The notes: generated from the sequence alone by a model not told the origin. 64,000 nt of DNA from Pseudeuparius sepicola (GCA_963920635.1 OY987308.1:22473096-22537095), one strand, 5' to 3'; positions 23,147 through 34,353 are shown, counted from the first letter of the stretch. Numbers and translations: made by a program.

Positions 23147-23712
23147 ATGGACGTCACCACCGCCGAGTACGACAACGCAACCAACTACACCTACTTCGTC
23201 TACGACGGCAACTGCACCATAGTGACGCCGGAAAACATACTGGCCAACGGCTACTTCAGGACGGTCGTGTACTCGATCTACGGCTTCATATTCGTGGTGG
23301 CGTTGCTGGGCAACAGCTCCGTCTGCTACATAGTGCTGGCGTCGCCGCGCATGCGTACCGTGACCAACTACTTCATCACCAACCTGGCCGTCGGCGACCT
23401 CCTCATCACCCTCCTCTGCGTGCCGTTCACCTGCGTGGCGCTCCTCCAGCAATACTGGTCGTTCGGGAGGTTCCTGTGTCCGCTGGTGGCGTACTCGCAG
23501 GCGCTGTCGGTGTTCGTGAGCGCCTACACCCTGGTCGCCATCAGCATAGACAAGTACATGGTGATCATGTGGCCGTTGAAGCCGCGGATATCGAAGGGTT
23601 GCGCCACGTCGATCATAGCCGTCGTGTGGCTGATCGCGGCGGTGACCGTGTTGCCGATCGGACTGTTCACCAGGCTGATACAGCCCCAGGCGGTATATGA
23701 AAGCTGCGACAA
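23147..23712 (+). CDS. RYa-R: RYamide receptor, coding exon 1 (TM1-TM4)
   Basis: Rhodopsin-family GPCR for RYamide neuropeptides, expected in the plasma membrane of neurons or gut cells. The exon encodes 188 codons plus two bases. Residues 1-36 form an extracellular N-terminus with N-glycosylation sequons at N10, N13 and N22. TM1 spans about 37-63 (GN at 55-56), TM2 about 74-97 (LAVGDLL, D84), TM3 about 108-137 (C111 for the ECL2 disulphide), and TM4 about 155-176 (W161, P170). SPRMRTVTNYFI and IMWPLKPRI match the RYa-R/CG5811 family. The start ATG has a good insect context (CAACACCATGG). The exon ends in phase 2 at AA|GTGAGT. The oddity is IDKY at 134-137 where the family has IDRY. The 291-residue open frame on the opposite strand is a shadow. 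Codons are GC-rich against AT-rich surroundings, as expected of a real exon. Other NPY/tachykinin-like receptors are less likely. Confidence 0.93.
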
Positions 23713-23997
23713 GTGAGTATATTTTATATACAATGGGTCCCGGATAAGAACGAACAGCATGGGGATCTTGCGAACGGTGAGAGATAGAACAGCGGTTAAA
23801 TGGGGGAAAAGTTGCGCAATTTTGAGGTCGATAAGATGGTACAAACAGATTTCTAATATCTTTTTTCGTTTTCCAGTTATTTTGAAAAAAGTAAAATTTT
23901 GCGTTTTCGATTTTATTTTTTTCTGAAGTTGTTATCACAGATTGTTCTACAACATGTCGTTTGGAGAAACCGCCTTCCACTTTATTTTTAAAATAAA

Positions 23998-24083
23998 GGT
24001 TAAATGTTATTAGATTTTATGCTGTACAACTAAAAAAAATAAGAAATCTAACCTCACTTTCTCTTTTGGCAACCCCCTCTTAA
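23998..24083. mobile_element. TTAA MITE, right-end fragment
   Basis: About 86 bases matching the right arm (TGTTATTAGATTTTATGCTG ... GCAACCCCCTC-TTAA), lying 285 bases after RYa-R exon 1. Confidence 0.75.
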
Positions 24084-24335
24084 ATTGTAATTCGTTGGGT
24101 AAAAAAATTTTTTCCATCGATAGTACACCATATAGAAAGTTTAAGTCCGAGTTGTCGGCCATCTTGAATTTAGGGGTAAATTAGTTTTTCGCGGATGACA
24201 GCTGTATTTTTAATTTTGCCATAAAAATAGTCGACACCATTTTTGAAGCAAAAACGATGCTTTGCAAATTTGTATTCTTGACATTTTCTTGAATTTTCCA
24301 TATAAAAAAAGGTATAAGAAAATAATCGAAAAAAA

Positions 24336-24882
24336 AAAACACTTTATTTTCATCTGTTTTAGATGGGGTTTTTCGGGCTAGCGCACGGAAACAGCGCATG
24401 GAAAAACTTTCCGTGCGCTAAATAAAAATACCGAATATATGGCTTTAAAATAGAAATATACAGCAAAGTAAACTAAATTTAAGAAACTCCATATGCTCTC
24501 TGATATTTAACATGTACCTATTTTGTATTTTAATTCGTAAGTGTTTCAATATTTAGATACATATCTGTAATATTTTTGACGTTTTATTCACCTTATCTGA
24601 CAATAACTAATTTACAACAAAGCACCTTTGAAATAATTTGAGAAACACTATATTGTCTGCATTGTTTATTTTTTGTCAATTAAATTTATTATAAATAATA
24701 TGCCGATAAAATGTTTTAAGTTTCCGTTTTCAAAGAAGTATAATAAAAAATATCGTTCATTACAGGTCCAGAAATAGATTTTTCCGAGCTTGCAAGACTT
24801 CCTGTGTTCGGCTGCGCCTCACACGGGAATTTGTCACGCGTGCACGGAAAAATCTTTATTTCCAGACTCGTAATGAAATTTA
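24336..24882. repeat. Hairpin-rich repeat family D, copy 2
   Basis: In the RYa-R intron. Same order as copy 1 with a 26-base deletion near 24642; the distal stem is kept (ATTTTTCCGAGC ... GCACGGAAAAAT). Confidence 0.75.
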
Positions 24883-25169
24883 CTATTTCTCTAGCACAAC
24901 GAATGTTCAAGTATACACTGAATTTCTGTTGTCGCACATTGACAGTTTAATAGTTTGACCTGTTCCATGGACGACTAGAAATTCATAGCTAACTAGGATT
25001 TATTGTAATAAAAAATAAACAATATCATTTCTGATCTTAATTTTATCCTTTTTTTTTAAACAAGTATATATCTAAGCATTCAAAATGACGGAAAACCTAC
25101 AAGGGGTTGATGGTCAAAAACTCGGATTAAAGCTTTTTACATATGGTGTACTGTTGATGGAAAAATAGT

Positions 25170-25696
25170 TATTTATGTACCAAGGCACTTTTATGACTTA
25201 TGTGGAATTTAGTTGTTGCAAAGGCCTCTGGCCGAGGCAAATAAACTAGATGAGTCATAAAAAGAACTTCAGTGCCGAGGATTACCCGTCCATAAACCGA
25301 CTGCGCGCGCGTTGCTTGACTTTGACGATCGCTCTACCTAGGTCAAATATGACGAGGCACGGCGCTTCCCAACAGAAGCTCCAAATTGCTGCCTGTTGTG
25401 CAGCCTCCATGAAAAATAGATTGATATTCAAACCAACTAAAATATTTATACTGAAAGATTGCGCTGCTATAGGTAACAATTTCGCATTGTTTACGAAAAG
25501 TTAAATGGGCCTTTATTGGTCGGGTTTTGAATATTTGGTCACTTTTGACGGGCGATGGCTCCTCGTCTGACGTTTGATGTTTACATCTCGCCAAGGTCTA
25601 CTTCTGGAAAAAATCATACAATAATGGGCTACTTCAGTGCCGATTTCTGAGCTTTTAATGACGATTTTGATACACTTCACTGACGATTTCAAGAAA
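25170..25696. repeat. Dispersed repeat family A, copy 3
   Basis: Full-length: palindromic left part (ACCAAGGCAC ... CAGTGCCGAGG), then the shared body. The minus-strand frame (25343-25594, 83 codons) is preserved relative to copy 1. Confidence 0.78.
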
Positions 25697-26585
25697 AAAA
25701 TATATTTCTTACGCAATGAATTGCATTATTAACCACATAAATCCCATTAAATTTACTGGATTAGTTTCAAATGAGACTTCCCAGATTCCCTCCTATTACC
25801 CTTATCCTTGGCAGTTCTTCCGGCCAATGCAAAACAAACGATGCCGGAGGCTGCACAACCAAACGATCATCAATTATTTGCCCCCAATATTTCACCTGAC
25901 CCGTTTAGACTCGCTCTCCCATTTGTTGCTTAATGCAGCTCCGGTTTGAATTCTCGTGCACCGGATTCCAAGTGTTTAATGAACGTCGCTGATTGATTGG
26001 GAACGTCCGTTTGGCCACGAAAGACCGCGCGCGTCTAAGAAGGGTACACGAGCTTTTCGACTGGCAACAGTAGCCCGCCGGCTGCAATCAGCTGTCGCGC
26101 AGGCCTGGCGGCGTTGGACTGACGGGGACGTTCAAACCGGCGTCACTAAAAATGTTTCCAAGTATAAGGGCAATTTTGACATATCGTTGGTGCTTTTCGA
26201 GCCACTCCGTTCGAACACGAATAACACCAACATTCTTATTTATGAGATATTGCAAGAGAATACCATTTTTCTTTTTTTAATCTACAGAAGATGTGACGTA
26301 CTGGAGAAGTGAACGTTTTTGCGTCTTCTTTGCCGCCCAATCCCCTCGAAATATTCTTTTTGACACGGCACTCCCAATGAGGTAAATATTTACTTTCATT
26401 AAATCCCGTTAAGTGCATATGCACGATTCTCGCGCCATATTTTGAGCAGAACAAACAGAACAGACGGAGTAAACAACGTCAAAAAGAAGCCATTTGACTA
26501 GAAGCGGCAAAATTTCAAAATAAACCCTCCATAAATATTAGGTATATTCAGGGAAATCTTATACACATACTGAAACTAAAGTATG
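25697..26585. other. No gene seen (RYa-R intron)
   Basis: 25950-26140 is GC-rich and unique within the window; small frames carry no recognised motif. Confidence 0.5.
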
Positions 26586-26829
26586 TACAGAGTACAAAGA
26601 GTACCACCCCACCTTTATTTTCTTAATTTTAGGGTATTTTAACCGGAGGAAAGTCATTTCTTTACTAATTTTATCCAAATTTTCAGAATCTGCTGTCAAA
26701 AAAACAATTGAGCATCAAACAAAAAAGTTACGGACCTAACCTCACTTTTTTTGAAATTGAAGCCCAACACTTTTTACATATTTGGATAGGCAATTGAAAT
26801 CTCTATACGACGATATATATAAATATATA

Positions 26830-28094
26830 TACAGGGTGTTTTTTTTTCGATAACCACTATGGGGATGTCGGAAACTAGCAGAGCTAGAACAAAGGTTAAA
26901 TGGGGAAAGAATTGCGGTTTTGAATGCTCAATCTAATGCACCTTTTGGATTTTTAAAAAAGTTCATGGCTCACTAGATATGGCTTACTTGATATTTTGAG
27001 CTTTCTAAAGATATAATACTCGGCATAGTTATTATAAAAAATAAAAGAGCTATGGCTAAATTTCTGATTTTTTTTAATTTTCACATAGTGAGCCATGGAA
27101 TATTTTCATAATTACGTTCTATTTTATAATGAGACATACTTCAAACTTTCAAATATTTTATTTTTAGCTGGTAACAAAATGTAACAAAATAAAACAAAAA
27201 TTACCATGATGGAGCTCCACCACATAATTATTTGCCCGTAAGAAATTACCTAGATCAGCTCTATCCAAATAGTTGGATAGGGAGAAATATAGGTACCTAT
27301 TTCCTGGCCGCCCCGATCCCCCGATTTGTCTGTTTTGGATTTCTTTTTGTGGGGAACAGTAAAAAATAAAGTATGAGACAATTGCTGAATTAAGAGCCGT
27401 TGTTTTAGATGCAATTGCCAGTATTGACAGGCGCTCTCTAAAAAAGGCGACAAATTCAGTTTTAAAAAGATGCAATATTTGCATAAATAGCTTTTAAAAT
27501 AATAATAATTTGAATTTGAGTTTTTTAATTTTTGTTTTATTTTGTTACATTTTGTTACCAGCTAACAACAAAATATTAGAAAGTTTGAAGTATGTCTAAT
27601 TATAAAATAGAACGTAATTATGAAAATATTCCATGGCTGACTATGTGAAAATTAAAAAAATCAGAAAATTAGCCATAGCTCTTTTATTTTTTATAATAAC
27701 TATGCCGAGTATTATATCTTTGGAAAGCTAAAAAAATGGCCGATTTGATAAGGCCACAGCCAACTATGATTTACATTAAAAAAACACAAGTTTGTCATAT
27801 CTCAAAAATCACAAACAACATAAAAAAATAGATAAGATTATCTTATTAAGCCCAAAATTATCTACAATTTTTGTCTCTACAGTTTTTCTGTATAATCAGA
27901 AATAACGGAGCTACAGAGATGAAATAGCAAAAAATCACTCTTTTCAAAATATCTAGTGAGCCATGAACTTTTTTAAAAATCCAAAAGGGGCATTAGATTG
28001 AGCATTCAAAACCGCAATTATTTCCCCATTTAACCTTTGTTTTAGCCCTGCTAATTTCCGACATCCCCATAGTGGTCATCGAAAAAAACTCACC

Positions 28095-28099
<5 letters not shown>
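26830..28099 (+). mobile_element. Inner fold-back with CAGGGTG end and transposase remnant
   Basis: About 1.27 kb with long inverted arms: left from TA-CAGGGTGTTTTT (26830), right ending AACTCACCCTT-TA (28099). Matching text includes the blocks around AACCACTATGGGGATGTC and its complement near 28060, and the pair of GTAACAAAATGTAACAAAAT blocks at 27173 and 27540. The spacer holds the decayed DDE transposase. It is inserted at TA inside an (AT)n tract of an older fold-back. Confidence 0.75.
27205..27494 (+). pseudogene. Decayed Tc1/mariner-type DDE transposase, C-terminal part
   Basis: Three frames must be joined by eye. 27205 onward reads HDGAPPH, then NYLDQLYPNSWIGR. After a shift, 27305-27373 reads WPPRSPDLSVLDFFLWG and then a stop. 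After another shift, 27375-27491 reads ETIAELRAVVLDAIASID and later LKRCNICIN. These are the second and third catalytic Asp boxes and C-terminus of an IS630/Tc1/mariner transposase; the D-to-D distance is about 42 residues allowing for the shift. The N-terminus and first Asp box were not found. It sits in the spacer of the fold-back 26830-28099 and is the only transposase remnant seen among these fold-backs. Confidence 0.8.
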
Positions 28100-28160
<61 letters not shown>

Positions 28161-28201
28161 TTTTTTACATATTTGGATAGGCAATTGAAATCTCTATACG
28201 A

Positions 28202-28258
<57 letters not shown>
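28098..28258. repeat. Two (TA)n tracts
   Basis: (TA)n at about 28098-28158 and 28205-28258, separated by one copy of the arm end ACTTTTTTACATATTTGG. The second tract lies exactly at the fold of the palindrome. Confidence 0.9.
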
Positions 28259-28261
<3 letters not shown>

Positions 28262-28603
28262 TCGTATAGAGATTTCAATTGCCTATCCAAATATGTAAAA
28301 AAGTGTTGGGCTTCAGTTTCAAAAAAGGGAGGTTGGGTCTGTAACTTTTTTGTTTGATGCTCAATTGTTTTTTTGACAGCAGATTCCGAAAATTTGGATA
28401 AAATTAGTAAAGAAATGCCTTTTCTTCGGTTAAAATATTCTAATATTAAGAAAATAAAAGGGGGTGGTACTCTTTGGGGGGTCACCCTGTACATTCACGA
28501 TGGAGTCGGTAAAGAATAATGCTGGCCACAGCGTACCTACCTTGAAAACCAAAACGTGCAGTTGTTAATTCATGGAAGAAATAAACGCGGAGAAGTGACA
28601 CTG

Positions 28604-28883
28604 TAGTAGATAAGCTATGGGATTCCTAGCGCACTTTACCCATGTAAATCACCATAAAGCAGAAACGTGGTAAAAACGCGACCAAAATTTCTGGCACTCG
28701 CACTTGAATTTTCCGACTGGCTTTTTCTTCACGCGTCGATGTTCCGTTGATGTTTAGTTAACGCTTTTTTTGGCGTTTTGTAACGGTTTTTTTTGTGTGA
28801 CAAAAGCGTTAACGAAACGTAGACGCTTACCACCTTTCTGCCTTATGGGGAAAGTGAGCTAGAAACCCCATAGCTTATCTACT
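28604..28883. mobile_element. Short TIR MITE, AGTAGATAAGCTATGGG ends
   Basis: 280 bases with mirrored ends AGTAGATAAGCTATGGG and CCCATAGCTTATCTACT. Inside, a second pair GTTAACGCTTTT / AAAAGCGTTAAC forms a hairpin. Lies in the RYa-R intron. Confidence 0.72.
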
Positions 28884-29589
28884 CGCTGTATGTTCCAAAT
28901 CGGTGGAAATCGACAAGGATCTTAAGACGGCCTTGGTCGACCTACACAATAAAAAAAACGTATGCTATTTTTTCAAAACAACTTTCGAATCGAACCAAAA
29001 GATTTGGCGCTTCGTCGTTGAAGCGGTGCCAACGAAAATAAATTTTAATATCGAATAATGCGCGTGTAATACGGTTTATTTATTCGGATTTTACTGCCGA
29101 ATATTATTGTGCCTCATAATGTAACGGACAAAGCTCGAACTATGGCGAATTCTATTTCGAAAAATACGGTTTCGTGATAGTTTAAATAGGTCGAAATTTA
29201 TCGCCCGTTTATTTGACCAGAGATCCTAATTAACTACCAACTAAAGTTGAGTTTACGTCATAAAGTGTTCAGTGTTTCAGGATTTAACCCACACTGCTAC
29301 ATAACTGCTAATCATTTTTATTTCAATTTTAATGACACCCTTATTTTCTTACATCTGAACGAAGAAAACATTTGTTTCTAAATGAAAATTAATATTTCTA
29401 TTGTCAAAATTAGAAAAAAAAAGTATGTAACACCTTAGTAAATTATGATTTGTTCGATTCGCGTGTATTGTAAGAACCCGCTTTAATCGTCTTGCAAAGA
29501 TCCCACTCGTTACACAAATCACACTTTTCCTAACTGGTCTACTTTTAAACATATACGTAAAAATCCATAAAATCTTTATTTTTGAAGGT

Positions 29590-30020
29590 AATCGCCTGAG
29601 TTTTTTTTTTTGTTTGAAAGCCCTTCAAAAACAGATTCTTTTGACCTTTCTACCATTTTCAAAATGCAAATTCAGGGCCGAGTACGATTTTTTTAGACCT
29701 CCAATTTTCTCGAAAAGCAATATTTAGCGTTTTTTTTATTTAAAATCTGACACCACGGGATACCTAAAAAATATACAGGGAGTTCCATTCCGCAAGGTGT
29801 TAAAGTTGAGCAAAATAGGAATTTTAAAGGAGAGTCAAGTGTGCCATGAAATCCACTCAAAACCGTTGAATAGTCAACAGAACCATTCAAAGTTTTGGTG
29901 TGCAAAGATCGAATACAAAATGTACAGGGTGTCTTTCTCTGGGCCATCTTAGCTCAGGCAATTATCTCGAAAAATAAAGATTTTATGAATTTGTTTATTA
30001 TTTAAAAGTAGACATCCTGA
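29590..30020. repeat. Diverged fragment of the 5.3 kb fold-back family
   Basis: Matches the arm text: GTTAAAGTTGAGCAAAATAG, GAGTCAAGTGTGCCATG, and ATTTAAAAGTAGACATCCTG at the end. Lies in the RYa-R intron; the frame at 29693-29947 is not a gene. Confidence 0.6.
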
Positions 30021-31340
30021 ATTTATTCACTACTTACACTTAGGTATACACTACTTATAACTACTGTTCGCCTAGAAAAAAAATACTAAGCTTGGACGTA
30101 GTAAAATATCCTCAAATAAACTCATAAGATATCAAATGAAAATAACAAATTGTAGTTCAGTTCGGAGGTCTCAGGCATATGGTCGGCAAATGCTCAGTTA
30201 AATTCAATAAATTCCTTGGAAATTTACTCTAGAAAGGCAATTGAATTAAACTAACAAAATCGCAGTAAAAGAATCTTCAGTCAAAGCGTGCAGTATTCGA
30301 ATTCCTGTTGGGATTAGATTGGAATATTTCCGAGGATTTACTTTGTGATTGTTTATTTCCCTAGAAAAGGAACTGTAAATCGGCGATACCCATTCGTTGA
30401 AGTAGGAAAAAGTTCATAAAATGCTTTCCTTCGAGAGTGAACAGGTTGTAAATTAGGTATTTACATTGCAAGATGCTTAAGTTCACTTTTTTGGCAAAAT
30501 AGTTCTGCTGTTTTTTTATAGTATTTGTCGACCTATTTTCGAGTGACATCCTGTATAAAGTTTACCATCCTTTTTTAGGAAGCTTCTCCTATATACGCCC
30601 AAGTATATAAACATATCAGGCACTTTGAAATTGCCTATTTCCGGAAAGAAAAGAGCATCTGGTATTAGCCATATTTCTGCGAAGCATTTTCGGGTTTAAA
30701 TTGGTTCTATTCAAGTGCGTCCATAAATTGTTGCAGGCCTTAATCGCACAAGTGAAACTCTCAGGTACATACGCTTTCCGCTGTAATCGGATAATAATAA
30801 TAAGGTCCAGATTAAAATGGTTGGAGAAGAAATTTTTAGCATGCGCCGTGAATCATGAACTCGCCTGATATATGGTATAATTAACATTTCCTAACCAGTT
30901 AGGAAACGTTAAACTTCCCTAACTGGTTGGGAAAAGTAACAAGAAGATTTAATAGATTATCAAGACGTATTTGCTCCTGTAGTAAGCACATTTTGCAAAA
31001 GCTGTAGATCCTAATTTGGATATATATGATGGATGTTCTTACAGCATATATTATGTAACTGCAGATTTAGAAGAGGAAATTTTCATGGAGTTACCACCAA
31101 TAAATTGTTCAGAAAATGATGGTTTTAATAAATGAAATAAAAAACCGGTGAAGAAATAAAAAAAGCAATTGATTCGAAGAAAAGAGAATAAAATAAAAAA
31201 AATCAAAGTAGGCTTAACGCTTTGAAATTTATTGCTTTGAAGTTTGTTGCCTAATACTTGACTCACGTTTTAAATGGAGGATACAATTTGAAATTGCGAA
31301 TAAAAATATTTGTGAATAGAAATATTTGACAAAGCATTAT

Positions 31341-31771
31341 CCAATGACGTCAAAACCTATAGATGTGGTGCCCCATTGTTAAAATGCCCTTGATTTTGAC
31401 TCCAAGATTAAATATATCCATACTACCCTAAGAACATGCTACAAACAAAGACAGAAAGTCAACCATCAACCAACTATACACCAGGTGATTCCCGGTTATA
31501 GTTCCTCCAGAATCACACTTAGATATCGCATGTTTTTTCTTGTTTGGGGGCGCCGGAAGCATCGGAACCTCACCTGAAGACTCGGGGGATGGTCTAACGA
31601 CGCCAGCCTCCGAGCCCAGAGTCGAAATAAGTTCGCTACGGCTCGACAAAAAGGAGGCAATTGCTGACAATCTCGCGACATTTTCGGAATAATTTAATGG
31701 AGCGCTTAGATTAGTTCTGGGCGTCAAGCGTTTATCAAAACAAACCTGTCTATAGGTTCTGACGTCATTGG
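31341..31771. mobile_element. Short TIR MITE with CCAATGACGTCA ends
   Basis: 431 bases with ends CCAATGACGTCAAAACCTAT and ATAGGTTCTGACGTCATTGG. The terminus combines a CCAAT box with a palindromic CRE (TGACGTCA). A minus-strand frame of 99 codons (31428-31727) fills the body but matches nothing I recognise. Lies in the RYa-R intron. Confidence 0.7.
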
Positions 31772-32324
31772 CATTATCAAAAAACGTACAAATGTCAGTG
31801 ATGATGAATTGATATTCATTTGTTGTTTCAAATAGAGTAAAGGCATTTTAGATACAAACATAAATTTTCATCGAGAAGAAAAGCTCGTTAGGTGAGATAT
31901 AGTGGCATTTGTCGGTCGAACGGCGCTCCTCCGTGCATCTTTTATCTCTTCCTCTTTCGGCATGAATTGTTAAAAACAACAAAAATCCCGACGGATAAAG
32001 CCCAGTTTCCTGCAAGTGTTATTGTTCGTGCGGGCGGGATTTTCTGTTTATTTGCGGGCTTTCGTCGCATCCCGAACAACGTATACGGGCGGTTGGGCTT
32101 TATTCCGGAATATTTCGCTCTTACGGGGAACCGAATTCCACAGTTCTGCGCTTATGTGACGACACATCGGAGGCTATTTCGGCTAAATGTGGCTCTCAGG
32201 CGACCGCGCACAAAAATGCACTTGGCAAAGCTACCTCTAAAGAAAGCTAAGCTGCTTTTGCAAAACCTTAAACGCATGCCACATGTTCTATCATTTATTA
32301 TTTATATTATTTTTTTATATATTC

Positions 32325-32669
32325 TTAAGAGGGGGATGCCGACAGCGAAAGTGACGTTAGATTTCGTATTTTTTTAAGTTATATAGCATAAAATCTAATA
32401 ACATTTTACCTGGCAAAAATTTAGTACAAACATCTCTGTCTTAATTTTAATCATAAGATCTTACAAGCAGTGTTTTATTTTATAGGCTACGAAAACCTTG
32501 GAAAAAATAATAATTCCAGTGCATATGCTTTTAAGATCTTATGATTAAAATGAAGACAGAGATGTGTGTACTAAATTTTTGCCAGGTAAAATGTTATTAG
32601 ATTTTATGCTATATAAATTAAAAAATACGAAATCTAACGTCACCTTCGCTGTCAGCAACCCCCTCTTAA
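32325..32669. mobile_element. Palindromic TTAA MITE, second full copy
   Basis: Same structure as 853-1190: TTAA-GAGGGGGATGCCGACAG and GCAACCCCCTC-TTAA. Lies in the RYa-R intron; a GTG-started frame at 31892-32377 runs into it and is not accepted. Confidence 0.82.
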
Positions 32670-33595
32670 TTTTCTTCACCCATGTCTATGTACCACAGGT
32701 ACAGGTTGTACCACAAATCATCTTCCGGGAATTACATTCAAGTTTCACATATAAATGTAAGCTAGATTTACCAGGGACTCTTTAAAATAAGGGGGCCCAG
32801 CATGTCACATTCACATAGGAAAAGTGAAGCCTTGAGGGGAAGTTTGTTTTCTGTCGACTCCAAGGAGACCACAAGGGGGCCGGCACAAGGTTATGTTATA
32901 TATCAGTGTCCAACTGCCATCAAGTTTTATGTGACATGCCAGTGCCATAGATTCTAAAGGAGGCAAAATATTTCCCATCATAATTCACAATTTTTAAGTT
33001 TTCTAACTTCCAGATACTCAGATGTGTCAATTAAAGGTAACGCGGCCGCCTGTAGTAGTCCCAATAATTGCAACCACATTTTTCCTATATCACCTTTAGT
33101 AATCCTACAATTCCCATTACGTAGGCATTACGTATAAGTAGGTAGTTCAAAACAAATCGTATTTCGAAAATTTTGAATTTATTATTAAGCAGGTAGCTTC
33201 AGTCAGGTCTTTTTTTAAAGAGTTTTTATCTACGACTACAAGTTTATTTTGTGTTTGTGTTTGTGACTAGAACTAATCTTATTAGTCCATCCCGAAATCT
33301 GTGAAAGTTTTTTGGGTAGGTACATTCAACAAGGGAAGGAAGTTAATTTTTACTATCAATCAAAGTAGCTGTTATATTCATAGATTCTCCAATAAAATGC
33401 CATATTTGGCATCACTGATACCATTAGAATGAGGAAAGAATAGGCCTCACTTTGGAAAGTATGTATGTGGGTCCCCTTACTTTAAAGCGTCCCTGAGATT
33501 TACCGTTGTATTTTGTTGGGACAAAAATAGTCTAGCGGAAACCCATACCCAGATAAGCATTTTTGATAGATTCTATATGGCCCCTAACGAATAGT

Positions 33596-33621
33596 TAATA
33601 ATAATAATAATAATAATAATT
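33596..33621. repeat. (AAT)n microsatellite
   Basis: About eight AAT units in the RYa-R intron. Confidence 0.9.
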
Positions 33622-34145
33622 CTCACCCTCACAATACTCCAAACTAGGAGTACCCCAGAAGCAACCACATGCTTGTGCGGGGGAGGGGGGCAATTACTAT
33701 TATTTTGCCTTCGTTGGCATTTGCGGCTAGGGCCGACTTTTTTCCCGATAGAACTAGGATAGCATTCGCTCAAGTACTACGGAAAACCCTAGAAAACCGT
33801 AGTAATCCCAGTGAGTGTAGGACAATTAGTGAATCACACTTGTACAGCTATTTAGGAGCAATACCGTGACCCCACATTTGTCCAGCGCTTAAAAAATTGT
33901 ATATGCTAGAAAATCAAATAGATGTCACAAATGGAATGTCCTTCTAGAGGAATGTTTCATAAATAGTGCCTCGGGACAATCTCCTTGCATCTGAGTGAAC
34001 CTTGGATACAATTTCAACTTGAAAACCATCCCCAATTTGAGCTCTGTTTTATAGTCGAATTTTATGCTTAAAAGTCCGGGATGTCCGCAATAAATCGTAA
34101 GGCTTTTACCGGCAACAAAATAACGAAATGTCCGCCCCATTCCAG

Positions 34146-34353
34146 ATACATCTGCACCGAGGACTGGTCCGACTGGCCGGGAGTGGAGTACGGCGCGATG
34201 TACACCAAGATCCTGATGGTGCTCCAATACGTCATACCGGCCATAGTGTTGATATTCACCTACACCAGCATAGCGGCGGTGATGTGGTGTCACAGGATAC
34301 CCGGCGAAGCGGAAAACTCCAGGGACAAGAGGATAGCGAGATCTAAGAGAAAG
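34146..34353 (+). CDS. RYa-R: RYamide receptor, coding exon 2 (ECL2 end, TM5, ICL3)
   Basis: The exon continues exon 1. Acceptor CAG at 34143-34145 restores the split lysine codon and the frame, giving CDK-YICTEDW across the junction. The exon encodes residues 190-258. C192 is placed to pair with C111. TM5 covers roughly ILMVLQYVIPAIVLIFTY with its proline. ICL3 carries PGEAENSRDKRIARSKRK, close to the RYa-R family signature just before TM6. It ends in phase 0 at AAG|GTTTGT, a weaker donor than that of exon 1. The open frame starting at ATG 34081 is intronic before 34146, and the reading past 34353 is intron too. Family members continue with TM6 (CWLP) and TM7 (NPxxY); neither was found downstream in the window, so the gene is partial here. 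Confidence 0.9.

Larger units (their letters stand above)
26586..28491. mobile_element. Outer 1.9 kb fold-back split by the inner one
   Basis: Ends TA-CAGAGTACAAAGAGTACC at 26586 and GGTGGTACTCTTTGGGG...CACCCTG-TA at 28491. Arms of about 240 bases match in inverse orientation, for example the AATTGAGCATCAAACAAAAA block near 26705 and its complement near 28350. TA flanks and CAG/CTG termini point to a Tc1/mariner-type MITE. Its centre is (TA)n and hosts the inner element. Confidence 0.72.
23713..34145 (+). other. RYa-R: RYa-R intron between coding exons 1 and 2
   Basis: Phase-2 GT-AG intron of 10,433 bases between TM4 and ECL2. It begins GTGAGT and ends in CAG. It is packed with transposon copies: a TTAA MITE fragment (24.0 kb), hairpin family D (24.3 kb), family A (25.2 kb), a nested fold-back with transposase remains (26.6-28.5 kb), short inverted-repeat MITEs (28.6 and 31.3 kb), and a full TTAA palindrome (32.3 kb). 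Bases 23731-23870 resemble the arms of the 26.8 kb fold-back. 28884-29600, 29960-31340 and 32670-34145 hold no recognised gene. Intron status rests on the two joined exons. Confidence 0.85.

Noticed and set aside
23105..23980. 291-codon open frame antisense to RYa-R exon 1
   Set aside because: Mirror of GC-rich receptor codons; low-complexity His/Arg/Gly-rich peptide that runs into the intron.
29445..29475. Possible tRNA T-arm (GTTCGATTCGCG)
   Set aside because: No matching A-box, acceptor stem or cloverleaf around it.
31892..32377. 161-codon frame in the RYa-R intron
   Set aside because: Starts at GTG not ATG, ends inside a TTAA MITE, and has no recognisable domain.
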